64,000 nt of DNA, from assembly GCF_039907765.1 (NCBI RefSeq), contig NZ_JARDJI010000005.1:1-64000 (forward strand), given 5' to 3'. Below are positions 53,107-62,369 of this stretch, piece after piece. Both the position numbers and the translations under genes were made by a program. The notes beneath the pieces were generated by a model, which saw only the letters and a list, made by a program, of their open reading frames with translations, was not told the origin of the DNA and ran no database searches. Every line of letters begins with the position of its first letter. Within the stretch, counting starts at the first letter, position 1. The DNA is from Aminobacter sp039907765 (GTDB lineage: Bacteria; Pseudomonadota; Alphaproteobacteria; Rhizobiales; Rhizobiaceae).

Positions 53107-53868
53107 TTGACCGATGTCGCCCTCCTCTTCGAGAGCTTCGGCGTAAGCCACCAGGGCTGCGTCCGCCAGACCAATGAAGACAGCTATCTGATCGAGCCGC
53201 GCAGCGGCCTGTGGGTGGTCGCCGACGGAATGGGCGGCCATGACGCGGGCGAGATCGCCTCCGCCTGTATCGTCGACCATCTGGCGACAATCGGCATCGC
53301 TTCCTCGGCGCCCGACCTGCGCGCCCGTTTCGAGGACCGGCTGCGGCAGGCGCATGCCGAAATCCGCCAGATCTCTGCCAAGCGCGGCGTCACCATCGGC
53401 TCCACGGTGGCTGCCCTGCTGGCCATGGACGGCAAGTTTGCCGGACTGTGGCTCGGCGACAGTCGGCTTTACCTGGTGCGCGACGGGTCGATCGTGCAGG
53501 TTTCGCACGACCACACCGAAGTCCAGGAACTGGTGGACCGCGGCGCGATCACACCCGAGGAGGCGCGAAGGTGGCCGCGGCGCAACGTGATCACCCGGGC
53601 GATCGGCGTCAGCGACGACATCACGGTGGATTTCCGCCAGGGCGACATCCAACCCGGCGACGTTTTCGTGCTGGGAACGGACGGGCTCACCGCGCATGTG
53701 TCGGACGAGGAGATCGCATCGGCGGCGAGTTCCGCCGGGCCGCAGGCAGCCTGCGAAGCGCTGCTGGCGAAGGTTCTGGAGCGCGGCGGAACCGACAATG
53801 TGACCATCGTGCTGGTGCGGATGCGGGGCGCAAGTGCTGAGACCAAGCCTTCGGAGGGAGGCCGCTAG
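53107..53868 (+). CDS. pppA: PP2C-type protein phosphatase PppA
   Basis: 253 residues of the bacterial PP2C (Stp1) family with the metal-binding motifs QTNEDSYL, VADGMGGHDAGE, GDSRLYLVRDG, LGTDGLT and GGTDNVTIVL. It removes phosphate from PpkA targets such as Fha and TssM and so switches T6SS off. The start is TTG 53107 with only a weak ribosome site, which implies low expression. The 124 bases after tssM2 contain no clear terminator. The 3' end overlaps the DUF1036 gene. Confidence 0.93.
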   Translation: MTDVALLFESFGVSHQGCVRQTNEDSYLIEPRSGLWVVADGMGGHDAGEIASACIVDHLATIGIASSAPDLRARFEDRLRQAHAEIRQISAKRGVTIGSTVAALLAMDGKFAGLWLGDSRLYLVRDGSIVQVSHDHTEVQELVDRGAITPEEARRWPRRNVITRAIGVSDDITVDFRQGDIQPGDVFVLGTDGLTAHVSDEEIASAASSAGPQAACEALLAKVLERGGTDNVTIVLVRMRGASAETKPSEGGR

Positions 53869-54334
53869 GGGCTGGCGGCGGCAGACCGAAACGTCCGGGC
53901 CGGCAGCTGAAGGCCGGCTGCTGCGATTCGGATCAGCAAGTGCCGCCATCGCCTTGATGCTGTTGTGGTTTCCAACCAGGGCTGAAGCCGAATTCACGGT
54001 CTGCAACCAGACGCTCGACGTGGTCAACCTCGCCGTCGGCCAGGAGGTCGAGGGCGCCTTCCAGACCGATGGGTGGTGGACCATCGGCGCCAACCAGTGC
54101 GTCAACGTGATCCGCGAGGAACTGACCAACCGGTTCATCTACGTCTACGCGACCGACGTCTTCGGCAATGCCATCCTCGCCGGCACGACCGACATGTGCG
54201 TCGAGCGCCGGCGCTTCACCATCCGCGGCATCGAGGAGTGCTGGCTGCGCGGGCACATCGCGGCGCGGTTCCAGGAAGTCGACACGCAGGCCCAGGTCCG
54301 GTGGACCTTCTTCCTCACCGGGGCTTCGCCATGA
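53834..54334 (+). CDS. DUF1036 exported protein
   Basis: 166 residues from GTG 53834, within the pppA 3' end. After a signal peptide (AAIALMLLWFPTRAEA) comes a DUF1036 domain: FTVCNQTLDVVNLAVGQEV, GWWTIGANQCVNVI and MCVERRRFTIRGIEECWLRG, with four regularly spaced cysteines likely to form disulphides. Such small periplasmic proteins are common in Rhizobiales and have no known activity. Coupling to pppA and to the M23/transglycosylase gene (ATGA) suggests a T6SS-linked envelope role. Confidence 0.82.
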   Translation: MLRPSLRREAARGWRRQTETSGPAAEGRLLRFGSASAAIALMLLWFPTRAEAEFTVCNQTLDVVNLAVGQEVEGAFQTDGWWTIGANQCVNVIREELTNRFIYVYATDVFGNAILAGTTDMCVERRRFTIRGIEECWLRGHIAARFQEVDTQAQVRWTFFLTGASP

Positions 54335-56652
54335 CGCATGGCATCGACTCGAGCTTCCGGATGCGCAAGCAGGATCGGGCGGCCAGGAAACGGCGGGCGC
54401 GCTTGCGCCGGGCGCTGGCGGCGGTGGCGGTCCTGGCGCTGGTCGCTGTCGGCGCCGCGTTCTATCTGCTTTCCGGCTATCTGCAGCCGGTCGAGGAATA
54501 TGAAGGCGACCTGCAGGTTTCCGAGGATGCGGACATCGTTCCCGCCGATGCCCCGGTCTATGTACCTGCCATCGTCGACCTGGCCGGCGATCCGATGTGG
54601 ATCAACCTCGCACGCGAAGCGGGCAGCGACACGAAGCGGCGCAGGATCGCGAGGCCGGCCGACCTTGGGGACGACGGGATATCGCCCCGGATCGAGTTTC
54701 TCTCCGACGCGATGCTGAGCTCGAGCGAGCGCTTCATGACGGCGATTCCCTCGTCGCAGGAGGATTTCGCGTTCTTCCAGGCGCAAAGAGGTTCGCCGGT
54801 GCAGCCTGCGCTTCCCGAAGCGGGCATGCCTGAAGACGAGGCCTTGCGGCCCGGCGACGCCGAGGCGGAGGCCGGCCCGGATGCGGACCTGAGCGCGGGC
54901 TGGGGCGAGACGATCGACGAGGGCGAAGCCGCCCTGCCCGCCTTCCAGAAGACGGCGGTCGAAAACAACACGAGTGTGGCGGCGGTCGCATCGGAACAGG
55001 ACCGCTTCGAGGCGACGGAGGATATCTTCGTCAAGGTTCTGTCCGAGCGGAGCCTCGACAGCGTGGTCGCGGAGGCGAAATTCGCCGCCGACGAGGCGAC
55101 GCTGGCAGGCGCCTCGCTGAAATCGCTGTTCAGAATGGAGAAGCTCGAGCCGGGCTATGTCGTGGCCATGCGCGGCTTCAGGCCCCGGCGCAATGCCGCG
55201 CTCGCCCTCATGCAGGTCTCCATCTACGCCAGGAACAAGTTCGTCGGCACGCTGGCGCGCGCCTCGACCGGACAATTCGCCTCCGGCGTCGATCCATGGG
55301 TGCGCGACGACCTTTTCAACTATTCGGGCGTCCCCGACACCGGCGGGCGCAAGCGGCAGTACCGGCTGCTCGATGCCATCTATTCGACGGCCGCGCGCAA
55401 CCAGGTGCCGACCGGCGTGCTGGGCGAGGCCATCATGTATCTCTCGCGCGGCGAGGACCTGAACGCCTTCGCCAGCGAGGACCAGCGCCTCGTGCTGATG
55501 TATTCGGACACCGCCCGCGGCAAGGACGGGCTGAGCGGCAGGGTGCTCTATGTCGGCGTGCGCGGCGCGGGCAAGAGCCTGGAGTGCTTCGTCTTCCAGC
55601 AGTCCGACGGGCAGTTCGCCTGCGTGAGCCAGAACGACCAGGTTCGCTCGCTGGCGGCCACGAGCGGCCTGTTCACCCCGGTCAAGGGGGTGATGACCTC
55701 GACCTTCGGCCCGCGCATGCACCCGATCCTCAAGACCGTCCGCATCCACAAGGGCGTGGACTGGGCAGCACCCGTCGGCACCCCGATCGCGGCCGCCTTC
55801 GACGGCCAGGTCGTGTTCCAGGGTGACGGCAAGGGCTACGGCAACCTCGTTCGCATCGCCCATGCCGGCAACCGCGAGACGCGCTATGCCCACATGCAGA
55901 GCTTTGCGCCCGGAATTGGCGTCGGTTCATCGGTGAAGGCCGGCGACGTCATCGGCTATGTCGGCACCACGGGCCTGTCGACCGGGCCGCACCTGCATTT
56001 CGAGCTCTACCAGGACGCACAGGCCGTCGACCCGCTCGGCAACGTGACCGTCGTGGCCACGGACGACTCGGCCATCGAACTGCTCACCGACCGCATCGTC
56101 CGCGTCGAGAGCGGAGGCAGCGCCACCGCCAAGAACCCCCTCTCCTCGGCGACCGGCCTGGGCCAGTTCATCAGCAAGACCTGGCTGCGGATGATGAACA
56201 CCTATCGGCCCGACCTGGCGAAATCGCTTTCGACCGAAGAACTGCTGGCGCTGCGGTTCGATCCGACGATCTCGCGCGAAATGGTGCGCAACCTGGCACG
56301 GGAGGGCGAGGCCTATCTCAAGGCGCGCGGCCACCAGATCACGGCCGGGCGGCTCTATCTGGCGCATTTCCTCGGCATGGAGGGCGCAAGCCAGGTGCTG
56401 TCCGCGCCGCAGGAGGCCATGCTGGTCGACCTGCTGGGGGCGAGCGTCATCAAGGCGAACCCGTTCCTGACCGGCAAGAACGCCAGCTACGTCGTGGCAT
56501 GGGCGGAAAAGAAGATGCGCGGCAGGGCACCGCCGACACAGCCCACCGCGACCAGTCCCCCGGTGCAGGAAATCCGCCAGACCTCGCCGGAGTTCGAGAA
56601 GTACAAGGAGGTCATCGCGGCGACCCTGACGTTGGCCGAGAACGCGCTTTGA
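54331..56652 (+). CDS. membrane-anchored M23 peptidase / lytic transglycosylase fusion
   Basis: 773 residues. One N-terminal transmembrane helix (about 29-52, after RRARLRRAL) is followed by a long acidic linker and a LysM-like or non-catalytic region. The M23 endopeptidase domain has Zn ligands H473 and D477 (HKGVDWAAP) and H554/H556 (PHLHFEL). A C-terminal goose-lysozyme/SLT-like domain has E593 in VRVESGGS followed by SSATGLGQFISKTWLRMM. Both peptide and glycan bonds of peptidoglycan could be cut. As the last gene of the second T6SS unit, it probably opens the cell wall for assembly, like TagX or MltE elsewhere. That role is inferred. Confidence 0.87.
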   Translation: MTHGIDSSFRMRKQDRAARKRRARLRRALAAVAVLALVAVGAAFYLLSGYLQPVEEYEGDLQVSEDADIVPADAPVYVPAIVDLAGDPMWINLAREAGSDTKRRRIARPADLGDDGISPRIEFLSDAMLSSSERFMTAIPSSQEDFAFFQAQRGSPVQPALPEAGMPEDEALRPGDAEAEAGPDADLSAGWGETIDEGEAALPAFQKTAVENNTSVAAVASEQDRFEATEDIFVKVLSERSLDSVVAEAKFAADEATLAGASLKSLFRMEKLEPGYVVAMRGFRPRRNAALALMQVSIYARNKFVGTLARASTGQFASGVDPWVRDDLFNYSGVPDTGGRKRQYRLLDAIYSTAARNQVPTGVLGEAIMYLSRGEDLNAFASEDQRLVLMYSDTARGKDGLSGRVLYVGVRGAGKSLECFVFQQSDGQFACVSQNDQVRSLAATSGLFTPVKGVMTSTFGPRMHPILKTVRIHKGVDWAAPVGTPIAAAFDGQVVFQGDGKGYGNLVRIAHAGNRETRYAHMQSFAPGIGVGSSVKAGDVIGYVGTTGLSTGPHLHFELYQDAQAVDPLGNVTVVATDDSAIELLTDRIVRVESGGSATAKNPLSSATGLGQFISKTWLRMMNTYRPDLAKSLSTEELLALRFDPTISREMVRNLAREGEAYLKARGHQITAGRLYLAHFLGMEGASQVLSAPQEAMLVDLLGASVIKANPFLTGKNASYVVAWAEKKMRGRAPPTQPTATSPPVQEIRQTSPEFEKYKEVIAATLTLAENAL

Positions 56653-56779
56653 GCCCGCGGCGCGATCTCGTTGGCAAGGCTCAACCGCCCCGTCACGGCG
56701 ACGGCATGCAGTTCTTTGCGCAACTTACTGTAATGTTGGTCTTTTCCAAGGATATGCGGCAGGCTATAGAAGATCCATC

Positions 56780-57118
56780 ATGATGCTCTCGCGACTTGTC
56801 CTTGCGCTATCGACCCTACTGTTTGCCGTCTCACTCAGCGGCTGCGCCCGCTCGTCCGACGGCACGGTGGTGATCCCGAGGCCATTGGACTCGCGACGCT
56901 TCTGGCAGGACGACGAAGCCAGGCGCGCCGCCGCCGAGCGTGCGCAGGCGTCGACCTTCCCGACCGGGCAGGACATCCGTTTCGTCGAGCAGGAAGGTCG
57001 TCCGCACGCTGCTCCGTCCCGCCGAACCGCGGCCCCGGCATCCGCGCAGGCGGACAAGCCGCTGTCCTGCCGCAACGTCGCCGGCGCCGGCGGCCGGGTC
57101 AGATACGTCTGCGATTGA
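56780..57118 (+). CDS. small lipoprotein
   Basis: 112 residues with a lipoprotein signal (LLFAVSLSGC). A polar Arg/Ala-rich body follows (SRRFWQDDEARRAAAERAQAS) and a short C-terminal segment with two cysteines (LSCRNVAGAGGRVRYVCD). ATG 56780 is used; ATG 56783 is equally possible. It lies 127 bases after the M23 fusion gene and could be the end of that unit or independent. No family is recognised. Confidence 0.6.
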   Translation: MMLSRLVLALSTLLFAVSLSGCARSSDGTVVIPRPLDSRRFWQDDEARRAAAERAQASTFPTGQDIRFVEQEGRPHAAPSRRTAAPASAQADKPLSCRNVAGAGGRVRYVCD

Positions 57119-57235
57119 GCATCTGGCCGGCTGCGGATCGCAGCCGAAAAAGGCCGTTTTTCACCAATTTTCGTCAGCCTGGCGTCAGCATTCCCGCAGT
57201 TTTGCGCGAATTCGCCAAAACGTCCGGCTTGTCGG

Positions 57236-57263
57236 TTGACGGCGAAGCTTTGCGCGTTATAGC
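57236..57263 (+). promoter_or_regulatory. predicted promoter of the terC gene
   Basis: TTGACG (57236-57241), 16 bases, TATAGC (57258-57263). It lies about 35 bases before the ATG with GGAGAGG between them. The leader would be too short for a manganese riboswitch. Confidence 0.6.
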
Positions 57264-57298
57264 CCCATTCCTGACGCGCTACGGAGAGGTCTCGTCTC

Positions 57299-57991
57299 AT
57301 GGAAATATTCACGGCTGCGGGCTTTTCGGCCCTTCTGCAGGTCATTGCCATCGACCTGGTTCTGGCAGGTGACAACGCCATCGTCATCGGACTCGCTGCA
57401 GCCGGCCTGCCCTCCGACCAGCGCAAGAAGGCCATCCTGGTCGGCATCGGCGCCGCCACCGTGCTGCGCATCATCTTCGCACTGATCACGCAAACATTGC
57501 TGGCCATCGGGCCGATGCTGCTGATCGCAGGCGGCCTGCTGCTCTTGTGGGTCTGCTGGAAGATGTGGCGCGAGCTGCGCGTCAGCCACGAAGAGGAAGA
57601 AGCCGCGACCGAAGCCCTCTCCGACGTTGACTACGACAAGGACGGAACCGTCGCCAGCAAGGGGCCGCGCAAGACTTTCGCCCAGGCCGCCTGGCAGATC
57701 GTCATCGCCGACGTCTCGATGTCGCTCGACAACGTGCTGGCCGTCGCCGGCGCGGCCATGGAGCACCCGACGGTCCTCATCATCGGTCTTGCGCTGTCCA
57801 TCGCGCTGATGGGCTTCGCCGCCTCCTTCGTGGCCCGCCTGCTGCACAGGTTCCGCTGGATCGCCTATATCGGCCTGCTGATCATCCTCTACGTCGCGGT
57901 CAAGATGCTGCTCGACGGCGCCGTGCAGCAGTTCCCCGAGCAGTTCGCCTTCCTGGCGCCCTGGTTCGGGCCGACCGCCGGCGGCCACTGA
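57299..57991 (+). CDS. TerC family integral membrane protein
   Basis: A 230-residue protein with about seven transmembrane helices. The TerC hallmarks are two acidic membrane motifs: IDLVLAGDNAIVIGLA near the N-terminus and VIADVSMSLDNVLAVAG in the second half. Relatives such as Alx and YjbE export Mn(II) or act during metal loading of exported proteins. A charged cytoplasmic loop (SHEEEEAATEALSDVDYDKDG) separates the halves. It is monocistronic, with its own promoter and a terminator at 58006-58031. Confidence 0.92.
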   Translation: MEIFTAAGFSALLQVIAIDLVLAGDNAIVIGLAAAGLPSDQRKKAILVGIGAATVLRIIFALITQTLLAIGPMLLIAGGLLLLWVCWKMWRELRVSHEEEEAATEALSDVDYDKDGTVASKGPRKTFAQAAWQIVIADVSMSLDNVLAVAGAAMEHPTVLIIGLALSIALMGFAASFVARLLHRFRWIAYIGLLIILYVAVKMLLDGAVQQFPEQFAFLAPWFGPTAGGH

Positions 57992-58005
57992 GGCGACGGG
58001 ATTTG

Positions 58006-58031
58006 CGGGCCGGGTCAACCCGGCCCGTTTC
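58006..58031 (+). terminator. rho-independent terminator after terC
   Basis: CGGGCCGGGT (58006-58015), loop CA, ACCCGGCCCG (58018-58027), then TTTC. The same stem sequence recurs after the binding-protein gene at 62312. Confidence 0.75.
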
Positions 58032-58180
58032 GCATGCCGCATCCGCCGGTTTGCTTGAAGCCAGAACTGTGCTATTGCGCCGCCCGAATTGAGCTCGTGC
58101 CAGAGCGAACAGATCGATACATCGCAAGATTTCCGGGCCGGACCCCAGGGTAGCCGGCCCGCGTCCATTGGAAGCCGCCT

Positions 58181-59497
58181 ATGACCGCAGCACCCCGCGT
58201 CAGTTTTGTCAGCCTCGGATGCCCGAAGGCGCTCGTCGATTCCGAACGCATCCTCACCCAGCTCCGCGCCGAGGGCTACGAGATCGCCCGCAAGCACGAC
58301 GGCGCCGACCTCGTGGTCGTAAACACTTGCGGTTTCCTGGATTCGGCGCGCGATGAATCGCTCAACGCGATCGGGACTGCGATGAAGGAGAACGGCAAGG
58401 TCATCGTCACCGGCTGCATGGGCGCCACGCCCGAACTGATCCGCGAGAAGCACCCGAACGTCTTCGCCATCACCGGCCCGCAGGCCTATGAGAGCGTCAT
58501 GGCCGCCGTGCACGAGGCTGCGCCCCCGGCGCACGACCCGTTCACCGACCTGGTGCCGCCACAGGGCGTCAAGCTTACCCCGCGCCACTACGCCTATCTC
58601 AAGATTTCAGAGGGTTGCAACAACCGCTGCACCTTCTGCATCATCCCGGCCTTGCGCGGCGACCTCGTCTCGCGGCCCGCGGCCGACGTGCTGCGCGAGG
58701 CCGAGAAGCTGGCCAATGCCGGCGTCAAGGAACTGCTTGTCATCTCCCAGGACACCAGCGCCTACGGCATCGACATCAAATATGCGACCAGCCCGTGGAA
58801 GGACCGCGAGGTCCGCGCAAGATTCCTCGACCTGTCGCAGGAACTCGGCGAACTCGGCATCTGGGTGCGCATGCACTATGTCTACCCCTACCCGCATGTC
58901 GCCGATGTCATCCCGCTGATGGCCGACGGCAAGATCCTCCCCTATCTCGACATTCCCTTCCAGCACGCCTCGCCGCAGGTGCTGAAGAACATGCGTCGCC
59001 CGGCGCATGGCGAAAAGGCGCTCGAGCGCATCCGCGGCTGGCGCGACGTCTGCCCGGACCTTGCCATCCGTTCGACCTTCATCGTCGGCTTCCCGGGCGA
59101 GACCGAGGAAGACTTCGAGATGCTGCTCGACTGGCTCGACGAAGCCAAGATCGACCGCGCCGGCTGCTTCAAGTACGAGCCGGTCCAGGGCGCCCGCTCC
59201 AACGACCTCGGCCTCGATCAGGTGCCTGAAGAGGTCAAGGAAGCCCGCTGGCACCGCTTCATGCAGCGCCAGCAGAAGATTTCCGCGGCCCAGTTGCAGA
59301 AGAAGGTCGGCAAGCGCCTGCCGGTGATCATCGACGAGGCCAACGGCACCATGGCCAAGGGCCGCACCAAATACGACGCGCCCGAGATCGACGGATCGGT
59401 GCACATCCAGTCGCGCCGCCCGCTGCGCGTCGGCGACATCGTCACCGTCAAGGTCGAGCGCGCCGACGCCTACGACCTGCACGGCCAGGCCGTCTGA
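58181..59497 (+). CDS. rimO: ribosomal protein S12 methylthiotransferase RimO
   Basis: A 438-residue radical-SAM methylthiotransferase that modifies an aspartate of ribosomal protein S12. The N-terminal UPF0004 domain opens SFVSLGCPKALVDSERILTQL and holds three [4Fe-4S] cysteines. The radical-SAM motif is C-NNR-C-TF-C (EGCNNRCTFCIIP), and a C-terminal TRAM domain ends VKVERADAYDLHGQ. The length and the RimO-specific CPKALVDSE distinguish it from MiaB. It is monocistronic with a terminator at 59506-59535. Confidence 0.97.
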   Translation: MTAAPRVSFVSLGCPKALVDSERILTQLRAEGYEIARKHDGADLVVVNTCGFLDSARDESLNAIGTAMKENGKVIVTGCMGATPELIREKHPNVFAITGPQAYESVMAAVHEAAPPAHDPFTDLVPPQGVKLTPRHYAYLKISEGCNNRCTFCIIPALRGDLVSRPAADVLREAEKLANAGVKELLVISQDTSAYGIDIKYATSPWKDREVRARFLDLSQELGELGIWVRMHYVYPYPHVADVIPLMADGKILPYLDIPFQHASPQVLKNMRRPAHGEKALERIRGWRDVCPDLAIRSTFIVGFPGETEEDFEMLLDWLDEAKIDRAGCFKYEPVQGARSNDLGLDQVPEEVKEARWHRFMQRQQKISAAQLQKKVGKRLPVIIDEANGTMAKGRTKYDAPEIDGSVHIQSRRPLRVGDIVTVKVERADAYDLHGQAV

Positions 59498-59505
59498 CCT
59501 CCAAG

Positions 59506-59535
59506 AAGGGGCCGCAGCAGCGGCCCTTTTCTTTT
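59506..59535 (+). terminator. rho-independent terminator after rimO
   Basis: GGGCCGC (59509-59515), loop AGCA, GCGGCCC (59520-59526), extended by A/T pairs, followed by TTTTCTTTT. Confidence 0.88.
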
Positions 59536-59666
59536 CGGCCGTCGGCTGGCAGCCGGCACCGGGATAGTCCGAACGGCGGATGATCTTTCGCGGCCGTGGT
59601 TGGAATTGGACATAGGCACTCTGCCGCACAGGCGCCTGCCGTCCATTCCAGCCGGAGGCCTGCGCC

Positions 59667-60919
59667 ATGAAATACGACCATCCCAGCGAGCGTCCGGCCG
59701 GCGTGATGAGCGAGCGGCGCGTGACCATCGTCAGTGCAGTGCTGGCCGGGCTCGGCCCGGCCTCGCTGTCGCTCTTCACGCCTGCGATGCCGGAGATCGT
59801 GCATGCCTTCGGCACGACCGAGGACGCGGTGAAGATGACGCTCGGGCTCTATTTCGCCGGCTTCGCCGTCACCCAGCTCGTCTGCGGCCCGCTGGCCGAC
59901 GGCTTCGGCCGCAAGCCGGTGACGCTGGCGTTCCTCGGCATCTACCTCGTCGGCAGCCTCGGCGCGCTGCTGGCGCCCTCCATCGAGGTGCTGATCCTGT
60001 CGCGCCTGCTGCAGGGGGCGGGAGCCGCGGTCGGGCTTTCGCTCTCGCGCGCCATCGTGCGCGACCTGTTCGCCCACGAGCAATCCGCACGCATCCTGAA
60101 CCTCATCACCCTCATCCTTGCGCTGGCCCCGGCCCTGGCGCCGACCATCGGCGGGCTGGTCATGCAGATCGCCGGCTGGCATGCGATCTTCTCCATCATG
60201 TTCCTGATGGGTATCGCCGCCCTGCTGACGGTCAGGTTCGCCCTGGCGAAACCGTCGAACGCGATCCGAGCCGGGCACGGCCAGAAGCGGTCATCAGGAC
60301 CTACGGGAAGCTGCTCGGCAGCGGCTATTTCCTGTTCTCCAGCCTCGTCATCGCCGGCACGCTGGGCGCCTACTACACGCAGGCGACAGTGCTGCCCTTC
60401 ATCCTGATGGATCGGCTCGGGCTGACGCCGGCGCAGTTCGGCCTGGCGATGCTGTTCCAGTCGGCCAGCTTCATCGCCGGTTCACTGGTGATGCGCAGCC
60501 TCATTCCGCGCTACGGCGCCTATCGCATGGTCCCGGTCGGTCTGGCGACCAGCGGCCTCGGCGCACTCGCCATGGCAATCTGCCTGGGCTTGTACGAACC
60601 GACCTTCGCCTCGGTCATGGTTCCGATGGCGATGTTCGTCTTCGGCAATTCGTTCGTCATGCCGGCGATGTCGGCGGCGACCGTCGCCGCCTTTCCGGAC
60701 AATGCCGGCGCAGCCGCGTCGCTGAGCGGCTTCATGCAGATGGGCAGCGGACTTGCGGGCACGGTGCTCGCGGGCCTCCTCGGCGACGCCGTGAGAGGCA
60801 TGTCGGTCGTGGTACCGCTGATGGGGCTCGGAGCGATACTTGCCTGGCTGGCATGGCGAAAGCTGCCGGAGCCTGAGCTGGCACGAGCGGTCGTCGCCAG
60901 GAAGCTGCCACCGCGCTGA
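59667..60919 (+). pseudogene. Bcr/CflA-like MFS transporter, frameshifted
   Basis: Two reading frames together give one complete 12-helix major facilitator of about 418 residues. Frame 1 from ATG 59667 covers helices 1-6 (SLSLFTPAMPEIVHAFGTT, GPLADGFGRKPVTLAFLG, LLQGAGAAVGLSLSRAIVRDL) up to about 60246. Frame 2 resumes at ETVERDPSRARPEAVIRTYG and covers helices 7-12 to the stop at 60919. Restoring one base near 60246-60249 (CTGGCGAAACC) joins them exactly. The second half is as well preserved as the first, so the change is recent or a sequencing error. Relatives export drugs such as bicyclomycin. Confidence 0.85.
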
Positions 60920-61068
60920 GCGTGGCCCATTTGGCACATTGGCGACATCTTATTTTAGCGCGACCTGAACGATTTCAGCCTGCCCCGGCGCTCCATCGTC
61001 CAAGCGGACGATGCCTTGGGACCGACGGTCGTGACTGCTGTCGGTCGAAGTAAGCGGAGGAGAAACGC

Positions 61069-62286
61069 ATGCACTTCCAGTGGAATGGTTCCATTACGAG
61101 ACGTCTGACCATCGGCATGGCCTCGGCGGCAGCGCTGGCCCTTTCGGTCGGAAATGCCCCGGCGCAGGAAACGATGAAGATCGGCGGCATCATGTCGCTC
61201 ACCGGCGGCGGCGCATCGATCGGCAAGACCGCCGAAGTCGGCTGGAAGCTGGCGATCGAGGACATCAACGCCGCGGGCGGCATCCTCGGCAAGAAGGCCG
61301 AGCTGGTGCTCGGCGATACCATGACCGACCCGACGCATGCCGTCAGCGAGGTCCGTCGCCTGATCGAGAACGAGAAGGTCCAGGTCCTCGTCGGCCCGGC
61401 CACCAGCCAGGAGACGATCCCGGTCGTGCCGGTCGCGACGGAAAAGAAGATCGCGCAGGTCTCGTCGGCCGCCTCCACCCAGCTCACCCCCGAAGCCGGT
61501 CCGTTCCACTTCTCGGGCTCGGTCACCGGGCTGAACCAGATGAAGCCGAACATCGACTTCGCCATCGACGTGCTCAAGCTCAAGAAGCTGGCGCTCATCT
61601 CCGACAATGGCGGCATGTCCAAGGCCGCCGTGGTCGAGATCGTCGACTACCTGAAGTCGAAGGGCGTCGAGCCGACCGCCGTGCAGGAATTCGCCTTCCG
61701 CACCGAGGACATGACCCCGCAGCTGTTCCAGATGCGCAGTTCGGGCGCCGAGGCGATCCTGCTCATCAACTCGATCGGCGACGATTCGCGCAAGCTGCTC
61801 GAAAACCGCGCCGACATCGGCTGGGACGTGCCGGTGCTGGCCAACCAGACCATGACCAACTACGCGGTCGGCAATGCCGCGGTCGTCGGCGAGGAAGCCT
61901 TCAAGGACGTCTACAGCGTGCAGTTCGTCGGCATGACCTTTTGCGCCAACGATCCGGTCGGCGCGTCGCCCTTCGCCAAGTTCGTCAAGCGCGCCAGGGA
62001 GCAGGTAGCCGACGTCGACCGCATGGGCGGCGCCTCGGCGCTGATCCCCTACTACATCCAGCCGATCGTGCTGGCGGCGGCCATCAACGGCTCGGGCAAG
62101 ACCGACGGTCCGTCGATCGCAGCCTGGCTGCAGGAGAACGCCTCGAAGGTGGAAATGCTCACTGGCCCCATCCAGGCGAGCGCCAAGAGCCACTTCCTGC
62201 CGGCGCCGGAATCGATCAAGGTCGTCAAGAACCCCTACAAGCCGCGCGAGGACGGGCTGGTCGAACGCGCCAACTGCGGCGACTGA
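61069..62286 (+). CDS. branched-chain amino-acid-type ABC transporter substrate-binding protein
   Basis: 405 residues. After a signal peptide (cleavage near NAPAQ-E) comes the type I periplasmic-binding fold of the LivJ/K family: KIGGIMSLTGGGASIGKTAEVGWKLAIEDINAAGG, VQVLVGPATSQETIPVVPVA and LISDNGGMSKAAV. It binds amino acids or related small acids for uptake. No permease or ATPase genes lie beside it, so it is an orphan here. The ribosome site is GGAGGAG, and a terminator follows at 62312-62342. Confidence 0.92.
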   Translation: MHFQWNGSITRRLTIGMASAAALALSVGNAPAQETMKIGGIMSLTGGGASIGKTAEVGWKLAIEDINAAGGILGKKAELVLGDTMTDPTHAVSEVRRLIENEKVQVLVGPATSQETIPVVPVATEKKIAQVSSAASTQLTPEAGPFHFSGSVTGLNQMKPNIDFAIDVLKLKKLALISDNGGMSKAAVVEIVDYLKSKGVEPTAVQEFAFRTEDMTPQLFQMRSSGAEAILLINSIGDDSRKLLENRADIGWDVPVLANQTMTNYAVGNAAVVGEEAFKDVYSVQFVGMTFCANDPVGASPFAKFVKRAREQVADVDRMGGASALIPYYIQPIVLAAAINGSGKTDGPSIAAWLQENASKVEMLTGPIQASAKSHFLPAPESIKVVKNPYKPREDGLVERANCGD

Positions 62287-62311
62287 AACGCCACCGCGGA
62301 TCAGACACATC

Positions 62312-62342
62312 ACGGGCCGGGTCGCGAGACCCGGCCCGTTTG
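62312..62342 (+). terminator. rho-independent terminator after the binding-protein gene
   Basis: ACGGGCCGGGTC (62312-62323), loop GCGA, GACCCGGCCCGT (62328-62339), then TTTG. Confidence 0.8.
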
Positions 62343-62369
62343 CTTTGCAGAGAGGGCGTTTTCCACTGC

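Noticed and set aside
53834..54330. DUF1036 gene as a T6SS effector
   Set aside because: It has an ordinary signal peptide and DUF1036 cysteines, found in many rhizobia regardless of T6SS. No toxin feature is seen.
57119..57298. yybP-ykoY (Mn) riboswitch upstream of terC
   Set aside because: The predicted promoter lies about 35 bases before the ATG, leaving no room, and the conserved riboswitch core is not seen.
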